Part shown: piece after piece, positions 36,203 through 44,913 of the stretch
Layout of the letters: each line of letters opens with the position of its first letter
Numbering within the stretch: position 1 is the first letter of the stretch
Assembly (NCBI GenBank): GCA_001796285.1
Contig: MGMD01000019.1
Location: 1-56,071 of the forward strand
Source: Chlamydiae bacterium RIFCSPLOWO2_12_FULL_45_20
GTDB lineage: Bacteria > Chlamydiota > Chlamydiia > Chlamydiales > SM23-39
Reading direction: 5' to 3'
DNA: 56,071 bases
The notes under the pieces: model-generated
Seen by the model: only the letters and a program-made list of their open reading frames with translations
The model's database searches: none
Told to the model about the DNA's origin: nothing
Made by a program: the position numbers and the translations under genes

Positions 36203-36235
36203 CTTCTTGCAAAAAACCTATCTTTTTGCAAGAAG
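36203..36235. promoter_or_regulatory. 13-base perfect inverted repeat between lon and tsaB
   Basis: CTTCTTGCAAAAA (36203-36215) and its exact complement TTTTTGCAAGAAG (36223-36235) are separated by 7 bases. It lies just upstream of the lon -35 and 20 bases before the tsaB ATG. It has no terminal T run outside the stem and does not match the CIRCE consensus. Confidence 0.55.
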
Positions 36236-36255
36236 AGCCTTTACAATTGAGTCCT

Positions 36256-36819
36256 ATGTTCACCTTAATCATCGAGACAAGCACCGAAAAGGGGCTCGCC
36301 GCCCTCGGAAAACGAGACAAGTTACTCTCTTACAAGCACTTAGAGGGAGGAAAAGAGCTCTCTAGAGTTCTTGCCTTAGCCGTCGACAGGCTGCTTGAAG
36401 GAAGGAAGCCCGCTTTGATTGGTGTGGGCCAGGGGCCAGGCTCTTATACCGGCACGCGCGTAGGGACAGCCCTTGCCATCGGCCTCAAAATGGGGTTTCA
36501 GGTGCCGCTTGTAGGCTTTTGCAGCTTAGAAGCTTTTGGTCCTCGGCCAGTTCTTATCGATGCCAAAAAAGGGGGGTTTTATGCGCTTTTAGGCGATGAA
36601 ACCGCCCTCTTGGCCCCCCAGGATCCTTCCCTCTCTAACCTTCCCCGAATCGGCTCGCCCCATCCCGAGCTCATCCGCAAGAGGCTCCCAGAAACCCTGT
36701 GCGAAGAACGCTTTCCCGACCCTGAAAGGCTCATGCGGCTTGTTTGGGATTTAAGAGGGCAGGGTTTGCAACTTCCTCCAAAAAATGTACAAAATCCAGC
36801 TTGCACCCCCTTGATCTAA
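36256..36819 (+). CDS. tsaB: tRNA threonylcarbamoyladenosine biosynthesis protein TsaB
   Basis: A 187-residue ASKHA-fold protein (YeaZ). The N-terminus LIIETSTEKGLAALG and the GVGQGPGSYTGTRVGTALAIGLK segment are diagnostic. It partners TsaD and TsaE in making t6A37 on ANN-decoding tRNAs. The ATG at 36256 is chosen; the frame stays open from 36226 but the extra residues cross the inverted repeat. It corresponds to CT343 in Chlamydia, followed as there by rpsU and dnaJ. Confidence 0.88.
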   Translation: MFTLIIETSTEKGLAALGKRDKLLSYKHLEGGKELSRVLALAVDRLLEGRKPALIGVGQGPGSYTGTRVGTALAIGLKMGFQVPLVGFCSLEAFGPRPVLIDAKKGGFYALLGDETALLAPQDPSLSNLPRIGSPHPELIRKRLPETLCEERFPDPERLMRLVWDLRGQGLQLPPKNVQNPACTPLI

Positions 36820-36840
36820 ACGATGGAATTCAACTAAAAT
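36811..36840 (+). promoter_or_regulatory. rpsU-dnaJ promoter
   Basis: TTGATC at 36811-36816, an 18-base spacer and TAAAAT at 36835-36840, at the very end of tsaB. No CIRCE element is visible. Confidence 0.45.
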
Positions 36841-36878
36841 GGTGTCTTTAACCCAGAGAAAAGAGAGGTAATCGGAAC

Positions 36879-37073
36879 ATGCCCAGTGTAAAAGTACGTA
36901 TCGGAGAACCGATAGACAAGGCCCTTCGCGCCCTGAAGAAAAAACTCGATAAAGAGGGCATTATGAAAGCGGCGAAAGCGCATCGCTTCCATGACAAAAA
37001 ATCGGTGAAAAAAAGACTGAAATCCAAAGCCGCCACAAAACGCACTAAGACTGCTGCACGTCGAGGGTTTTAA
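36879..37073 (+). CDS. rpsU: Ribosomal protein S21
   Basis: A 64-residue basic protein, normal S21 size, with [24 protein letters not shown] at the N-terminus and a lysine/arginine-rich tail. AGAGAGG precedes the ATG. Its TAA stop is immediately followed by the GTG start of dnaJ, so the two are translationally linked, as in Chlamydia (CT342-CT341). Confidence 0.95.
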   Translation: MPSVKVRIGEPIDKALRALKKKLDKEGIMKAAKAHRFHDKKSVKKRLKSKAATKRTKTAARRGF

Positions 37074-38240
37074 GTGAGTAAAGATTACTACGCCACACTT
37101 GGTGTAGGGCGCAATGCGACCCCTGAAGAGATCAAAAAGGCCTATCGCAAAAGGGCGCTTGAGTGTCATCCAGACCGTAATCCAGATAATCCAAAAGCGG
37201 AAGAAGAGTTTAAGCGCGTCTCTGAAGCCTATGAAGTGCTCAGCGATGAAAACCGGCGCCGTGTTTATGATCAATATGGCGAAGAAGGTTTAAAAGGTGC
37301 AGGGATGGGGGGCGGATTCCCAGGAGGAGGAGGAGGTTTTTCTTCAATGGAAGAAGCGCTCCGCACCTTCATGGGAGCCTTTGGTGGAGGCGGCAGAGGA
37401 AGTGAATCGATCTTTGACTCTTTTTTCGGAGGCGGAGCCGCTGAGGAAGAAGGCGGGGCGAGAAAGGGCGCAAGCAAAAAAGCTACGGTTCGCATCCTTT
37501 TTGAAGAAGCTGCCCGAGGGGTGGAAAAAGAGCTCGTGATTACGAATTACGTGACTTGCGATCCGTGTAAAGGCTCTGGAGCTAAATCTTCCCACGGAGT
37601 CAAGATGTGTTCCACCTGCCAGGGGAAAGGACAGGTGTTTCAAAGCCGTGGCTTTTTCAGCATGTCATCGGTGTGCCCTCAATGTAACGGCGCTGGGAAA
37701 ATCATTACAGACCTTTGTAAAACCTGCCAGGGCGTAGGCAGAGTGAAAGAGAAACAGAGAATTAAAGTGCGCATTCCAGCTGGCGTGGACACAGGAATGC
37801 GGCTTCGCATGGCAGGCTATGGAGATGCAGGAGAAGCCAGTGGACCGCCTGGAGATCTTTTCGTCTACATTGAAGTAGAACCGCATGAAGCTTTTACTCG
37901 AGAAGGCGACGATGTCTATCTCGAACTCCCCATCACGTTCATAGAAGCATGCCTGGGAACCAAAAAAGAGGTACCGACGCCTCTCGGCCAGCAAGCGCGT
38001 CTCAGCATCCCAGAGGGTACCCAGAATGGAAAACTTCTTCGAATCAACGGCAAGGGATTCCCTAATGTCCATGGCCAAGGCCATGGAGATCTCATGGTAC
38101 GAGTCGCGGTGGAAACCCCTGTCAGGCTCTCCGACAAGCAAAAAGAGCTCTTAAAAGAGCTGGAAAAGTTAGAATCTCCGCACAATCATCCCCGCCGGAT
38201 GTCTTTTTTAGAAAAGCTGAAGGTTTTTTTTTCAAATTAG
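37074..38240 (+). CDS. dnaJ: Chaperone DnaJ
   Basis: A 388-residue Hsp40 co-chaperone of DnaK. The J domain ([23 protein letters not shown] ... HPD) spans about 1-70; a G/F-rich linker ([11 protein letters not shown]) follows; four zinc-finger repeats are [24 protein letters not shown] and CKTCQGVG; the C-terminal substrate-binding domain is complete. The start is GTG, directly after the rpsU stop codon. Confidence 0.96.
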   Translation: MSKDYYATLGVGRNATPEEIKKAYRKRALECHPDRNPDNPKAEEEFKRVSEAYEVLSDENRRRVYDQYGEEGLKGAGMGGGFPGGGGGFSSMEEALRTFMGAFGGGGRGSESIFDSFFGGGAAEEEGGARKGASKKATVRILFEEAARGVEKELVITNYVTCDPCKGSGAKSSHGVKMCSTCQGKGQVFQSRGFFSMSSVCPQCNGAGKIITDLCKTCQGVGRVKEKQRIKVRIPAGVDTGMRLRMAGYGDAGEASGPPGDLFVYIEVEPHEAFTREGDDVYLELPITFIEACLGTKKEVPTPLGQQARLSIPEGTQNGKLLRINGKGFPNVHGQGHGDLMVRVAVETPVRLSDKQKELLKELEKLESPHNHPRRMSFLEKLKVFFSN

Positions 38241-38286
38241 TCGGACGCAAGGATCCCGCGCGTAATTCACGTTCAGTATAACCGTT

Positions 38287-38625
38287 TTACCCACCCAGCG
38301 AATGTCTGGCATCATCCAGATCCTTGTTTAACTGCTTAATGGTATCTGGATCTTCAGGAAATTGTTGGAAGGTATCAAAGTCTTTTTGGATTTGCTGATT
38401 TTTTGCTTCTAGATCTTTACGGATTAATCCTTGGGCTGAATCGTTCATCACCCCGAGAGCACGATGCATGACATCTTTAAACTCTGCCTGTTGAAACGTA
38501 TTGTCCGATTTTTGGTACTGCCTGAGCGCCTTTTGAAATAGATTTGCTCCCTGTTTGTATTCCTGTTCATACATCTTCTTATCATCTGGATGAATCGGAC
38601 CTGATCCCCTTACGCCATCTGTCAT
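38287..38625 (-). CDS. Small helical protein, 112 aa
   Basis: I do not recognise it. The product is polar, glutamine-rich and helical (KKMYEQEYKQGANLFQKALRQYQKSDNTFQQAEFKDVMHRALGVMND), with a glycine-rich start and end. This resembles small type III secretion accessory or needle-like proteins in composition only. The ATG at 38625 follows GGGAGGCATGTGT; another ATG lies two codons upstream. It diverges from the 38699 outer-membrane gene across a short AT-rich region. Confidence 0.55.
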   Translation of the reverse strand: MTDGVRGSGPIHPDDKKMYEQEYKQGANLFQKALRQYQKSDNTFQQAEFKDVMHRALGVMNDSAQGLIRKDLEAKNQQIQKDFDTFQQFPEDPDTIKQLNKDLDDARHSLGG

Positions 38626-38668
38626 ACACATGCCTCCCTTTTTCTTCCTCTTGCCAAAAATGTAGGAA

Positions 38669-38688
38669 AAAATAAATATATTTATTTT
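38669..38688. repeat. 20-base AT-only palindrome in a divergent promoter region
   Basis: A perfect palindrome made only of A and T (AAAATAAATA and its complement), located between the divergent starts at 38625 and 38699. It covers the likely -10 region of the plus gene (TTGCCA at 38651 with TAAATA at 38673). It could be an operator or simply promoter AT-richness. Confidence 0.35.
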
Positions 38689-38698
38689 AGGTAATGGA

Positions 38699-39721
38699 AT
38701 GCGTATACTGTTTTACACCCTGCTCCTCCCCACTCTTCTTTTCGCACAAGCGAAAGAGCCGACCAAAACACCACAGCAAATAGAACAAGAGCTAGAAGCT
38801 GCTGACAAAGAATTTCAACAAGCCCTAGAAATTTTCAACCCTTGGTACACAGGCCCCCTCATCACTCCTGGCGCGGGCATGATGCCAGTCGGCCACGGCA
38901 ATTCTCAACCATATCTCTTTGTCACAGACAATTATGCTACCTATAACTCAGAACGAAAATCGGTCAGCTTACCCTCGAAGCTTATCCAATTAAAAGGTGT
39001 TAGCAATATTCAAACGGGTATCACAAATAATTTCGACTTAAACCTCAATTTTCAAGGTTTGATCAACTGGCAATCCGACGAGAGTGGTGGAGGTTACGGA
39101 GATATGAACCTTGTTGGTGGTTTTCTCGTACTCAAACAAACACCTTGGATTCCTCAGATTAAATTAACAGTCTCCCAATCCTTCCCAACAGGGAAATATA
39201 AAAACCTCTCCTTGAACGGATTGGGACTCAACTCAACCGGATCTGGCGCGTTCTCGACGCAACTGGGACTCATCATTTCTAAAGTTGTTTTATGGAATAC
39301 CAAACACCCGATGAATATGAGACTTTTCATGGGATACACCCGCTCTACGAGCACCGAAGTCAGAAACTTCAATACCTACGGCGGTGGAAGAGGCACTCGG
39401 GGCACCGTGTATCCAGGAGACAACTTCAGCGCAGATTTCGGCTATGAGTATAGCTTCACTCAACAATGGGTGTTTGCAATCGACCTCGTCTATTCAACGA
39501 GCAATCATACCCCATTTTTCGGCAATCCTGGGACCAAAAACGATGGAACCCCTGCAACAGTAGGTTCACCCTCCAGTGACAATTTAAGCCTTTCTCCTGC
39601 CATCGAGTATAATTTTAGCCCCAATGTGGGCCTAATCACTGGAGTGTGGTTTTCAGTGTATGGAAGAAATAGTCTCGACTTTATATCGGGAGTGATTAGC
39701 ATCACGATTTCTTTTCCTTAA
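38699..39721 (+). CDS. Predicted outer-membrane beta-barrel protein (MetA-pathway/transporter-like fold)
   Basis: A 340-residue secreted protein. A signal peptide (MRILFYTLLLPTLLFAQA) precedes a short coiled segment, then the FNPWYTGPLITPGAGMMPVGHGNSQPYLFV start seen in phenol-degradation/MetA-like barrels. Later strands alternate (GDMNLVGGFLVLKQT, KLTVSQSFPTGKYKNL, GYEYSFTQQWVFAIDLVYST). The chain ends ISITISFP. It converges with the translocator operon; the terminator at 39729-39752 separates them. Function is unknown beyond the barrel prediction. Confidence 0.7.
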   Translation: MRILFYTLLLPTLLFAQAKEPTKTPQQIEQELEAADKEFQQALEIFNPWYTGPLITPGAGMMPVGHGNSQPYLFVTDNYATYNSERKSVSLPSKLIQLKGVSNIQTGITNNFDLNLNFQGLINWQSDESGGGYGDMNLVGGFLVLKQTPWIPQIKLTVSQSFPTGKYKNLSLNGLGLNSTGSGAFSTQLGLIISKVVLWNTKHPMNMRLFMGYTRSTSTEVRNFNTYGGGRGTRGTVYPGDNFSADFGYEYSFTQQWVFAIDLVYSTSNHTPFFGNPGTKNDGTPATVGSPSSDNLSLSPAIEYNFSPNVGLITGVWFSVYGRNSLDFISGVISITISFP

Positions 39722-39728
39722 TAAAAAA

Positions 39729-39752
39729 AGACCCCAAATCGTTTTGGGGTCT
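39729..39752 (-). terminator. Intrinsic terminator of the translocator operon
   Basis: On the minus strand AGACCCCAAA pairs with TTTGGGGTCT (10 bp, 4-base loop), followed by TTTTTTAT. The T run lies on the minus-strand side, so this terminates the operon that ends at 39782; the plus-strand exit lacks a T run. Confidence 0.88.
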
Positions 39753-39781
39753 CGCTTCCTTAGGAGGAAAAAGGGAATGTT

Positions 39782-40765
39782 TTAAGCGTGCACCTGAGCC
39801 GCTGCCGCTTGAGCGAAACTAGACGCCCATTGGTTCGCTTGCTGAAGAGCTTCTTCGGCGTTCTGCTGCGCCTTTCTTTCTTGCTCCACAACCTGCTGCT
39901 GAACAGATGAGACGAGCGTATTTGCAGCGCTTGCTTTTCCTTGCGCCACTTCTGCCGCCGCTCTACCAACGCCTGAGCCCCCTTGAGCCGCCGACTTAAG
40001 GCCTCCACTGGCAACGCCGATGACTTGCCATCTCGTATTCAGCTGGGTATTTGCACTATGGATTTGACCCTGAAGAGCCTCTTCCCGCTTATTGAGTTTT
40101 TCCATGATCGTCTCAAACTTTTCAGGATCATTGGCAGCATGCTGAATGGCTTGTGCGTGAGCCGCTTTAGCATCCTGGTCGATAGAACCATCTGGCCTTT
40201 CACCATTAAACCCATCGAGTGGTTTGGATCCATTCGCCCACCCATTGAGAAGGCTAGCTTCTTTAGGGTTCGGATCCAATTTAGGCTGTTCTTTAATCGT
40301 CATTGCAGCTTGCGACTCATTCATCGCAGACTTCATTTCACTGACGTTTTTCAGGTTGAATTCAGCATCATTGGTCGCGGGGCGTGTAGAACCAAAGTAA
40401 GTAACAGCTCCTGCTCCAAGTGATACGAAGTCGACCCCCATCGATGCAAACTGTCCATATGCCGCGCTTTTATCCGCTTGCGCTTGAGCATTCCCAACAG
40501 CGACGCCTACGTTATACAGCTCTTGAAAAATCCCATGGTTTCCTGCAGTCGCTCCGAGGGCAAGGGCCCAATCTTTTTGAAGCTCCGCATGCGTGTCGAG
40601 ATTAACCTTCTCATACTTCATAATCGCCATTAACATCTGCCAAAGATTAAAAGTGCCGTTGGGCGGCAATCCCGGAGAGCCAGGTGCAAATGGGTCATTC
40701 GGGCTTTTCCCTAGAACCCCTCTCGGATAATCTACTTTGTTGTTTGTTTCTTGTGATTTTGTCAT
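39782..40765 (-). CDS. copD: Type III secretion minor translocator, CopD/SctB-like
   Basis: A 327-residue protein with the layout of CopD/YopD/IpaC translocators: a polar proline/glycine N-terminus, a hydrophobic stretch (GVDFVSLGAGAVTYFGS, near 110-126), a second weakly hydrophobic region (WQVIGVASGGLKSAAQ, near 248-263) and an amphipathic alanine/glutamine-rich C-terminal helix (QQQVVEQERKAQQNAEEALQQANQWASSFAQAAAA). It is the last gene of the operon, 15 bases after the CopB-like gene, the same order as copB-copD in Chlamydia. It would insert with CopB into host membranes to form the translocon pore. Assignment rests on layout and order, not on a strict motif. Confidence 0.65.
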   Translation of the reverse strand: MTKSQETNNKVDYPRGVLGKSPNDPFAPGSPGLPPNGTFNLWQMLMAIMKYEKVNLDTHAELQKDWALALGATAGNHGIFQELYNVGVAVGNAQAQADKSAAYGQFASMGVDFVSLGAGAVTYFGSTRPATNDAEFNLKNVSEMKSAMNESQAAMTIKEQPKLDPNPKEASLLNGWANGSKPLDGFNGERPDGSIDQDAKAAHAQAIQHAANDPEKFETIMEKLNKREEALQGQIHSANTQLNTRWQVIGVASGGLKSAAQGGSGVGRAAAEVAQGKASAANTLVSSVQQQVVEQERKAQQNAEEALQQANQWASSFAQAAAAQVHA

Positions 40766-40780
40766 TGTTTTACCTTTTTA

Positions 40781-43066
40781 TTACACTGCCTGCTCGGCGA
40801 TTACTCTTGCGAGCGTTTGCGCGTTATTTTCCAAGTTCATAATGAGCGTAAAGTTCGACGCTTGCTCGGAAAACTGATCCCTCGCATGTTTCAGATCGAT
40901 TTGCGCCTGCGCTTGAAACTGCTGAAGAAGCATTTCGAGCATATCGCTGCTGACTTTTGTATTGTTCATAATCTTGATCAAGTCAGCTTTCTGCATCAGC
41001 GCATCCGCCTGTCCCCCTTCAGAGACGGCATCAGCACCTATTCCCACCATCTGGCCCACAGCTCCCACTTTCAAAAACGCAGTCGTTGTATTTTTAGGCA
41101 AAATGGTATCCATAATCCCCGTTCCATACATCAGTACAAGGGATGCTAGGATCTGTTCAATTACCTTCATCGCCATCATGACATTCTCAAACGTTTGATC
41201 ATCTTTTTTCTGTCCCGATGCGAGAAGCGCCTCTTCCACTCCATAAGAAAGAAGCCCATCATTCAATGCAGTGTAAGTGGCAACCGTCGCCGCTCGAGTC
41301 AGTGACTTACTGGCCAAAGACCTTTCTGCATTTTCTGAAAGAGACTGAACGTTTTTCGCCGTTGTCCCAAAGACGTTTGCAACCGCCCCTGTAGCCGCTC
41401 TTTTCGCAACTACAAGAGTCTCCTCAGAAGACACTTGCGCCCCCCGAGCTGTCGCTTCAGCAAGAAACTGAATGTCTTGACCTGCCGCCTCCGCCGCCTG
41501 CTTAGCAGAAGTCAACGCGGCTTCTTCTACAGCCACTTTGATCCCACCCGCTTTGATGATTTGCGGAATGAGCGTTGCAGCTGCCTGGTTATTAAATGTT
41601 TGAACCGATTTAGCAGCAGCCTCTTTCACGGCTCCTTCCACCGCTTCAGACACCACTTTACGTACCGCATCAACGGTTTCCGCTGTGACTTTTACACCTG
41701 CATCTTCAGCTGCTGCGACGCTTTGTTTGACAACCGTATTGACAATCTGAGCGCTAATTGCAGCGGTTTCTTTGACCGTCTGCTCCGTAACCTCTTGGGT
41801 CGCAGATTGAGCGATCTCTTCAATTCCAGCGCCCCCTGCAAGGACCGCCGCGATTTCCAAAGCGCCTGTAATGCACATAGCAGCTGTAGAGCCTGTTTTC
41901 TCAGCAATCACATGAGTCAACTTATTTGTTAAGCCGGCCTGGTCAGCGACTGCAAAAGCAAGCATCACGAGGAATGAACCCAGCCCTGGAGCAAGTAAAC
42001 ACCCCGCGATTTCGAGAAGGGGTTTGGCGATCTGCATGAGCGTTCCCATCGTGTGTGCGTAGCTCAGCTCTTCTTTCAGTTCTTTCAGCTGCGCTTTTTG
42101 ATCGTCGATGTTCATTTGAACACCGTAAGTTGCCGCCTTGTTTTCTGTTTGTCGATCGTTCGCTTTCTCTTGTGCCGCATCAGACTGGATCATCGCCAAA
42201 ATGCCCAAAGCAAGGGCCATCAAGACCTTGATCTCATCTGCCTTAGCATGAGTAGTCAGCTTAGGATCTTCTATAATTTTGATCAGCCGATCGATGATCT
42301 TTTCCATTGACAACGACGCCATTGCATAGACTTCCGATGCAGCATCTGCAATGAGTGGTGCGATATCTGTCATGATGGCCGTGAGAGCCTGGATGACCAA
42401 ATTGGCATGAGCAATGGTATTATGGTCATGGGAGATGCTCCCCTGATGGCACCAACTGTTATACCAGTGATATCGCTTGAGATCTGCCTCAGCACTATCT
42501 TTTTGCTGGTTTAATGCAACGATCAGCTGACTCATTTCATCCATGAGGTTATTCAGGGTTCCGCTTTCTTGAGACGCTGCGCCAATCGCGTGCATCGCAT
42601 CCTCTAAAAGATCCTTATTATTGCCCTGATCTTGCTGCATTTTCTTTTCCCATTCATCGCACTCAAACTTGTCTAAAGCAGCATCACATAGATGATTCAA
42701 AACGTCTTGAATCATGTGCGCATCTGCCTCTGGATCCAAACCACCATCTTCCAGAGACTGTATAGCCGCATCCAAAGAAGCAAAAGAAGGGTCGAGAGCC
42801 GTTAGTTGCCCTTCAACACTTTTGATCTGAGCGTTGATCTGGTCCACAAGGGCCTGCATCTGCTTAACCTTCGCGGTATATTTCCCAGGGAAGATGCGAT
42901 TCCATATTTCGTAAAGAGCCAGCAAGTGTTGATAATCTTTAGCTTGCGGCGCTAGCTTTTTCAACTCCGCAATCAGCGCCTGGGCCTTCGCTATATCCTC
43001 TTTCATTTCTTCGATATAGTTATCAGCCACTTGATTGTTGTTTACATTTCCACTTTGATCTACCAT
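40781..43066 (-). CDS. copB: Type III secretion major translocator, CopB/SctE-like
   Basis: A 761-residue protein with long N-terminal coiled coils (1-~330), a hydrophobic hairpin (IAKPLLEIAGCLLAPGLGSFLVMLAFAVAD ... AAMCITGALEIAAVLAGGAG, about 345-415), an alanine/valine-rich helical part and a late hydrophobic segment (VIEQILASLVLMYGTGIM). This is the IpaB/YopB/CopB arrangement, though it is considerably longer than Chlamydia CopB (about 490 residues, from memory). It should form the host-membrane pore with CopD. No LcrH/SycD-type TPR chaperone gene, normally adjacent, is visible in this operon. Confidence 0.7.
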   Translation of the reverse strand: MVDQSGNVNNNQVADNYIEEMKEDIAKAQALIAELKKLAPQAKDYQHLLALYEIWNRIFPGKYTAKVKQMQALVDQINAQIKSVEGQLTALDPSFASLDAAIQSLEDGGLDPEADAHMIQDVLNHLCDAALDKFECDEWEKKMQQDQGNNKDLLEDAMHAIGAASQESGTLNNLMDEMSQLIVALNQQKDSAEADLKRYHWYNSWCHQGSISHDHNTIAHANLVIQALTAIMTDIAPLIADAASEVYAMASLSMEKIIDRLIKIIEDPKLTTHAKADEIKVLMALALGILAMIQSDAAQEKANDRQTENKAATYGVQMNIDDQKAQLKELKEELSYAHTMGTLMQIAKPLLEIAGCLLAPGLGSFLVMLAFAVADQAGLTNKLTHVIAEKTGSTAAMCITGALEIAAVLAGGAGIEEIAQSATQEVTEQTVKETAAISAQIVNTVVKQSVAAAEDAGVKVTAETVDAVRKVVSEAVEGAVKEAAAKSVQTFNNQAAATLIPQIIKAGGIKVAVEEAALTSAKQAAEAAGQDIQFLAEATARGAQVSSEETLVVAKRAATGAVANVFGTTAKNVQSLSENAERSLASKSLTRAATVATYTALNDGLLSYGVEEALLASGQKKDDQTFENVMMAMKVIEQILASLVLMYGTGIMDTILPKNTTTAFLKVGAVGQMVGIGADAVSEGGQADALMQKADLIKIMNNTKVSSDMLEMLLQQFQAQAQIDLKHARDQFSEQASNFTLIMNLENNAQTLARVIAEQAV

Positions 43067-43082
43067 AATAACCCCTTAATTC

Positions 43083-43616
43083 TTATAAAAACCCTTGATT
43101 TAGCAACCCTGCTAACGCAGTCATAATTCCCACACCAGCTCCTCCTAAGTCTGCAATCGTTTGAGGAGCGCTTGTCGTTTGCGAAATAAAGCTCGATTGC
43201 GCCTGTGATTCTGTAGTACCCGTTGCTGTCTCAATCTGATCTGTAGAGGAGACAAGGTTTCCAAACTGCTGGATTTCTGTCATCTGAGTGGAACCCGCTG
43301 TAGTATCATAGTTTTGAGACAAGGCCTGGAGAAGCTCCGTAATATCTTGCGAGTCAAAACTATTTAAAGAACCTGCCGTCAAATAGGTATTGAGAAAATC
43401 AGCCATCGCTTTCGTATTGCCATGTTGAGACAGCAAATATTGAATTTGCGCCTTAATTTCTGTCCCATTTGGGTTATTTGTAGTCCATGCTTTCGTTAAG
43501 TCCGCCGTCGCATCTGTCCAGAGGTTGAGCGTGGCATTGCCAACAGACAAAGTACCTAAGTTCCCGAGCAAGCTATTGACCACTTCATCTGCAAATGTAA
43601 AAGAGTTAAATCCCAT
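43083..43616 (-). CDS. Translocator-operon protein of unknown function, 177 aa
   Basis: I do not recognise it. The composition is rich in Ser, Thr, Gln and Asn with few charges (LSSVGNATLNLW-like stretches, SQHGNTKAMADFLNTYL, SSTDQIETATGTTESQAQ), and the C-terminus is weakly hydrophobic (IADLGGAGVGIMTALAGLL). This is typical of secreted or surface-exposed T3SS substrates. It lies 16 bases upstream of the CopB-like gene and 13 bases downstream of the previous gene, so it is part of the operon. Confidence 0.65.
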   Translation of the reverse strand: MGFNSFTFADEVVNSLLGNLGTLSVGNATLNLWTDATADLTKAWTTNNPNGTEIKAQIQYLLSQHGNTKAMADFLNTYLTAGSLNSFDSQDITELLQALSQNYDTTAGSTQMTEIQQFGNLVSSTDQIETATGTTESQAQSSFISQTTSAPQTIADLGGAGVGIMTALAGLLNQGFL

Positions 43617-43629
43617 ATATAATCACCTT

Positions 43630-44034
43630 TTATAACATTGACTGAATCCCATCAGATTCAGCTTTTAATAATTCATTGATTGGAGTTTCCACATTAAATA
43701 CATCGGACACAGCATTTCCTAAAAGCTGCGATTGCCCTTTATCTCCCTGGATAATCGTATCGAGAAATCCCGTACTTTTGTCTGCATTTGTGGAGTCGAT
43801 ATTGCGCTCTTCTGTAAGCTGCGCCACAATGACCGTTCCTGCAGGATTACCCGGTACTTTTAAGTTCGCGATGTAGACGTTTTCCGCATCCTCTGTTAAA
43901 ATCTTTGACCATGCCTGTTGCAAGGGCAAATAAATCGAGACCAAAAAGAGGACAGAGACGCCCGTTGTTTCTACGCAGTCTGTGTTGGCATCTGACATCA
44001 GACCAATTCCTTCGGCTACTGCATATACTGACAT
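43630..44034 (-). CDS. Translocator-operon protein of unknown function, 134 aa
   Basis: I do not recognise it. The ATG at 44034 (MSVYAVAEGIGLMSD) is preceded by AAGGGGAAC and lies 11 bases after the previous stop; the open frame to 44097 overlaps the preceding gene and is rejected. The product has a central hydrophobic stretch (TTGVSVLFLVSIYLPLQQAW) and a polar C-terminal half. It could be a secreted substrate or an accessory factor of the translocators. Confidence 0.65.
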   Translation of the reverse strand: MSVYAVAEGIGLMSDANTDCVETTGVSVLFLVSIYLPLQQAWSKILTEDAENVYIANLKVPGNPAGTVIVAQLTEERNIDSTNADKSTGFLDTIIQGDKGQSQLLGNAVSDVFNVETPINELLKAESDGIQSML

Positions 44035-44045
44035 AACAGTTCCCC

Positions 44046-44912
44046 TTACGACGCTTTCGATTGGTTTTGAATAGCGACGTTTGCAAGTTTTGTCCATGGT
44101 TGCAAAAGCGCATTTTCATAGAATCCAAGGAGTGTCTTAATGAAGTTCGTGATCTGGTTGATCTCTTCATTGATCGCTGAGTTCACTGTTTGCGTCATCC
44201 CTGTATTCGAATTAAAATTGTCGGTCAGCGTTTTAAACGCTTCATTCGCTTCATTGGTGTCTCCCGGCGTCTTCATATTGTTTTGCATTTCTCCAAAACT
44301 ATGCAGGTAGAAAGACTCTGTCCCATCTGTAAAGTGGTAGGTATACCCATTTTTTGTGGGATCGGAGTTTTCAGGCGGGTTAAAACCAGAGGTATCTCCA
44401 TTGATAAAAAACTGGTGGCGAATGGTCAGGTCCGTATCTTGCATTTGCTGAAAAGTCGTTGGGTCAATGGCTTGTTTTAAATTGGGATTACTCTGAAAAT
44501 CTTTCAAGAGTTTATCCAGGTCTGACGCGACGTTTTTCACATCAGTAGTCGTGGTGTCGTTGCTATCTACCAATTTTTGAAGGTCATTATGCACCTTCGT
44601 CAAAAGACTATTGACCGCAAGGGCTTTACCCTTAATTCCAACCTGGTTTCCCATGAGTCCAAAAATACAAGCGTCTGCCTGTGTTGGATTGGTCGGAGGT
44701 TCTGTGTTTTGAAACACAAAATAGATCAAAAACGCTAAGATTTGAAACGCATCTTTGAGCGAGTCGAGTTTCGTTAAGACCTGCTCTTGGTAAATCTTAT
44801 CCGCCGCTGCCTGCTCCGCTTCGGCTGCCGCATAGTCCGCCGCTGCCGCATTTAATGCGCCTAAATCATTATTAAAATCTGTTTGTGGATCGGATGGTGT
44901 GGGTGCCGTCAT
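44046..44912 (-). CDS. Translocator-operon helical protein, 288 aa
   Basis: I do not recognise it. The N-terminal part is a predicted coiled coil (ALNAAAADYAAAEAEQAAADKIYQEQVLTKLDSLKD) followed by FQILAFLIYFVFQ, a single hydrophobic segment. The C-terminal third is helical and polar (EEINQITNFIKTLLGFYENALLQPWTKL). The layout of long helices around a short hydrophobic segment, in an operon with translocators, suggests a needle-tip or additional translocator component (inference). It starts one base after the 124-residue gene. Confidence 0.65.
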   Translation of the reverse strand: MTAPTPSDPQTDFNNDLGALNAAAADYAAAEAEQAAADKIYQEQVLTKLDSLKDAFQILAFLIYFVFQNTEPPTNPTQADACIFGLMGNQVGIKGKALAVNSLLTKVHNDLQKLVDSNDTTTTDVKNVASDLDKLLKDFQSNPNLKQAIDPTTFQQMQDTDLTIRHQFFINGDTSGFNPPENSDPTKNGYTYHFTDGTESFYLHSFGEMQNNMKTPGDTNEANEAFKTLTDNFNSNTGMTQTVNSAINEEINQITNFIKTLLGFYENALLQPWTKLANVAIQNQSKAS

Positions 44913-44913
44913 A

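Noticed and set aside
36203-36235. CIRCE (HrcA) site near lon/dnaJ
   Set aside because: The arms do not match the TTAGCACTC/GAGTGCTAA consensus.
37271-37643. Minus-strand frames within dnaJ
   Set aside because: They are complementary to the G/F-rich and zinc-finger parts of dnaJ.
41435-41932. Plus-strand frame of 165 codons opposite the CopB-like gene
   Set aside because: It is a shadow in an alanine/threonine-rich coding region, without start signals.
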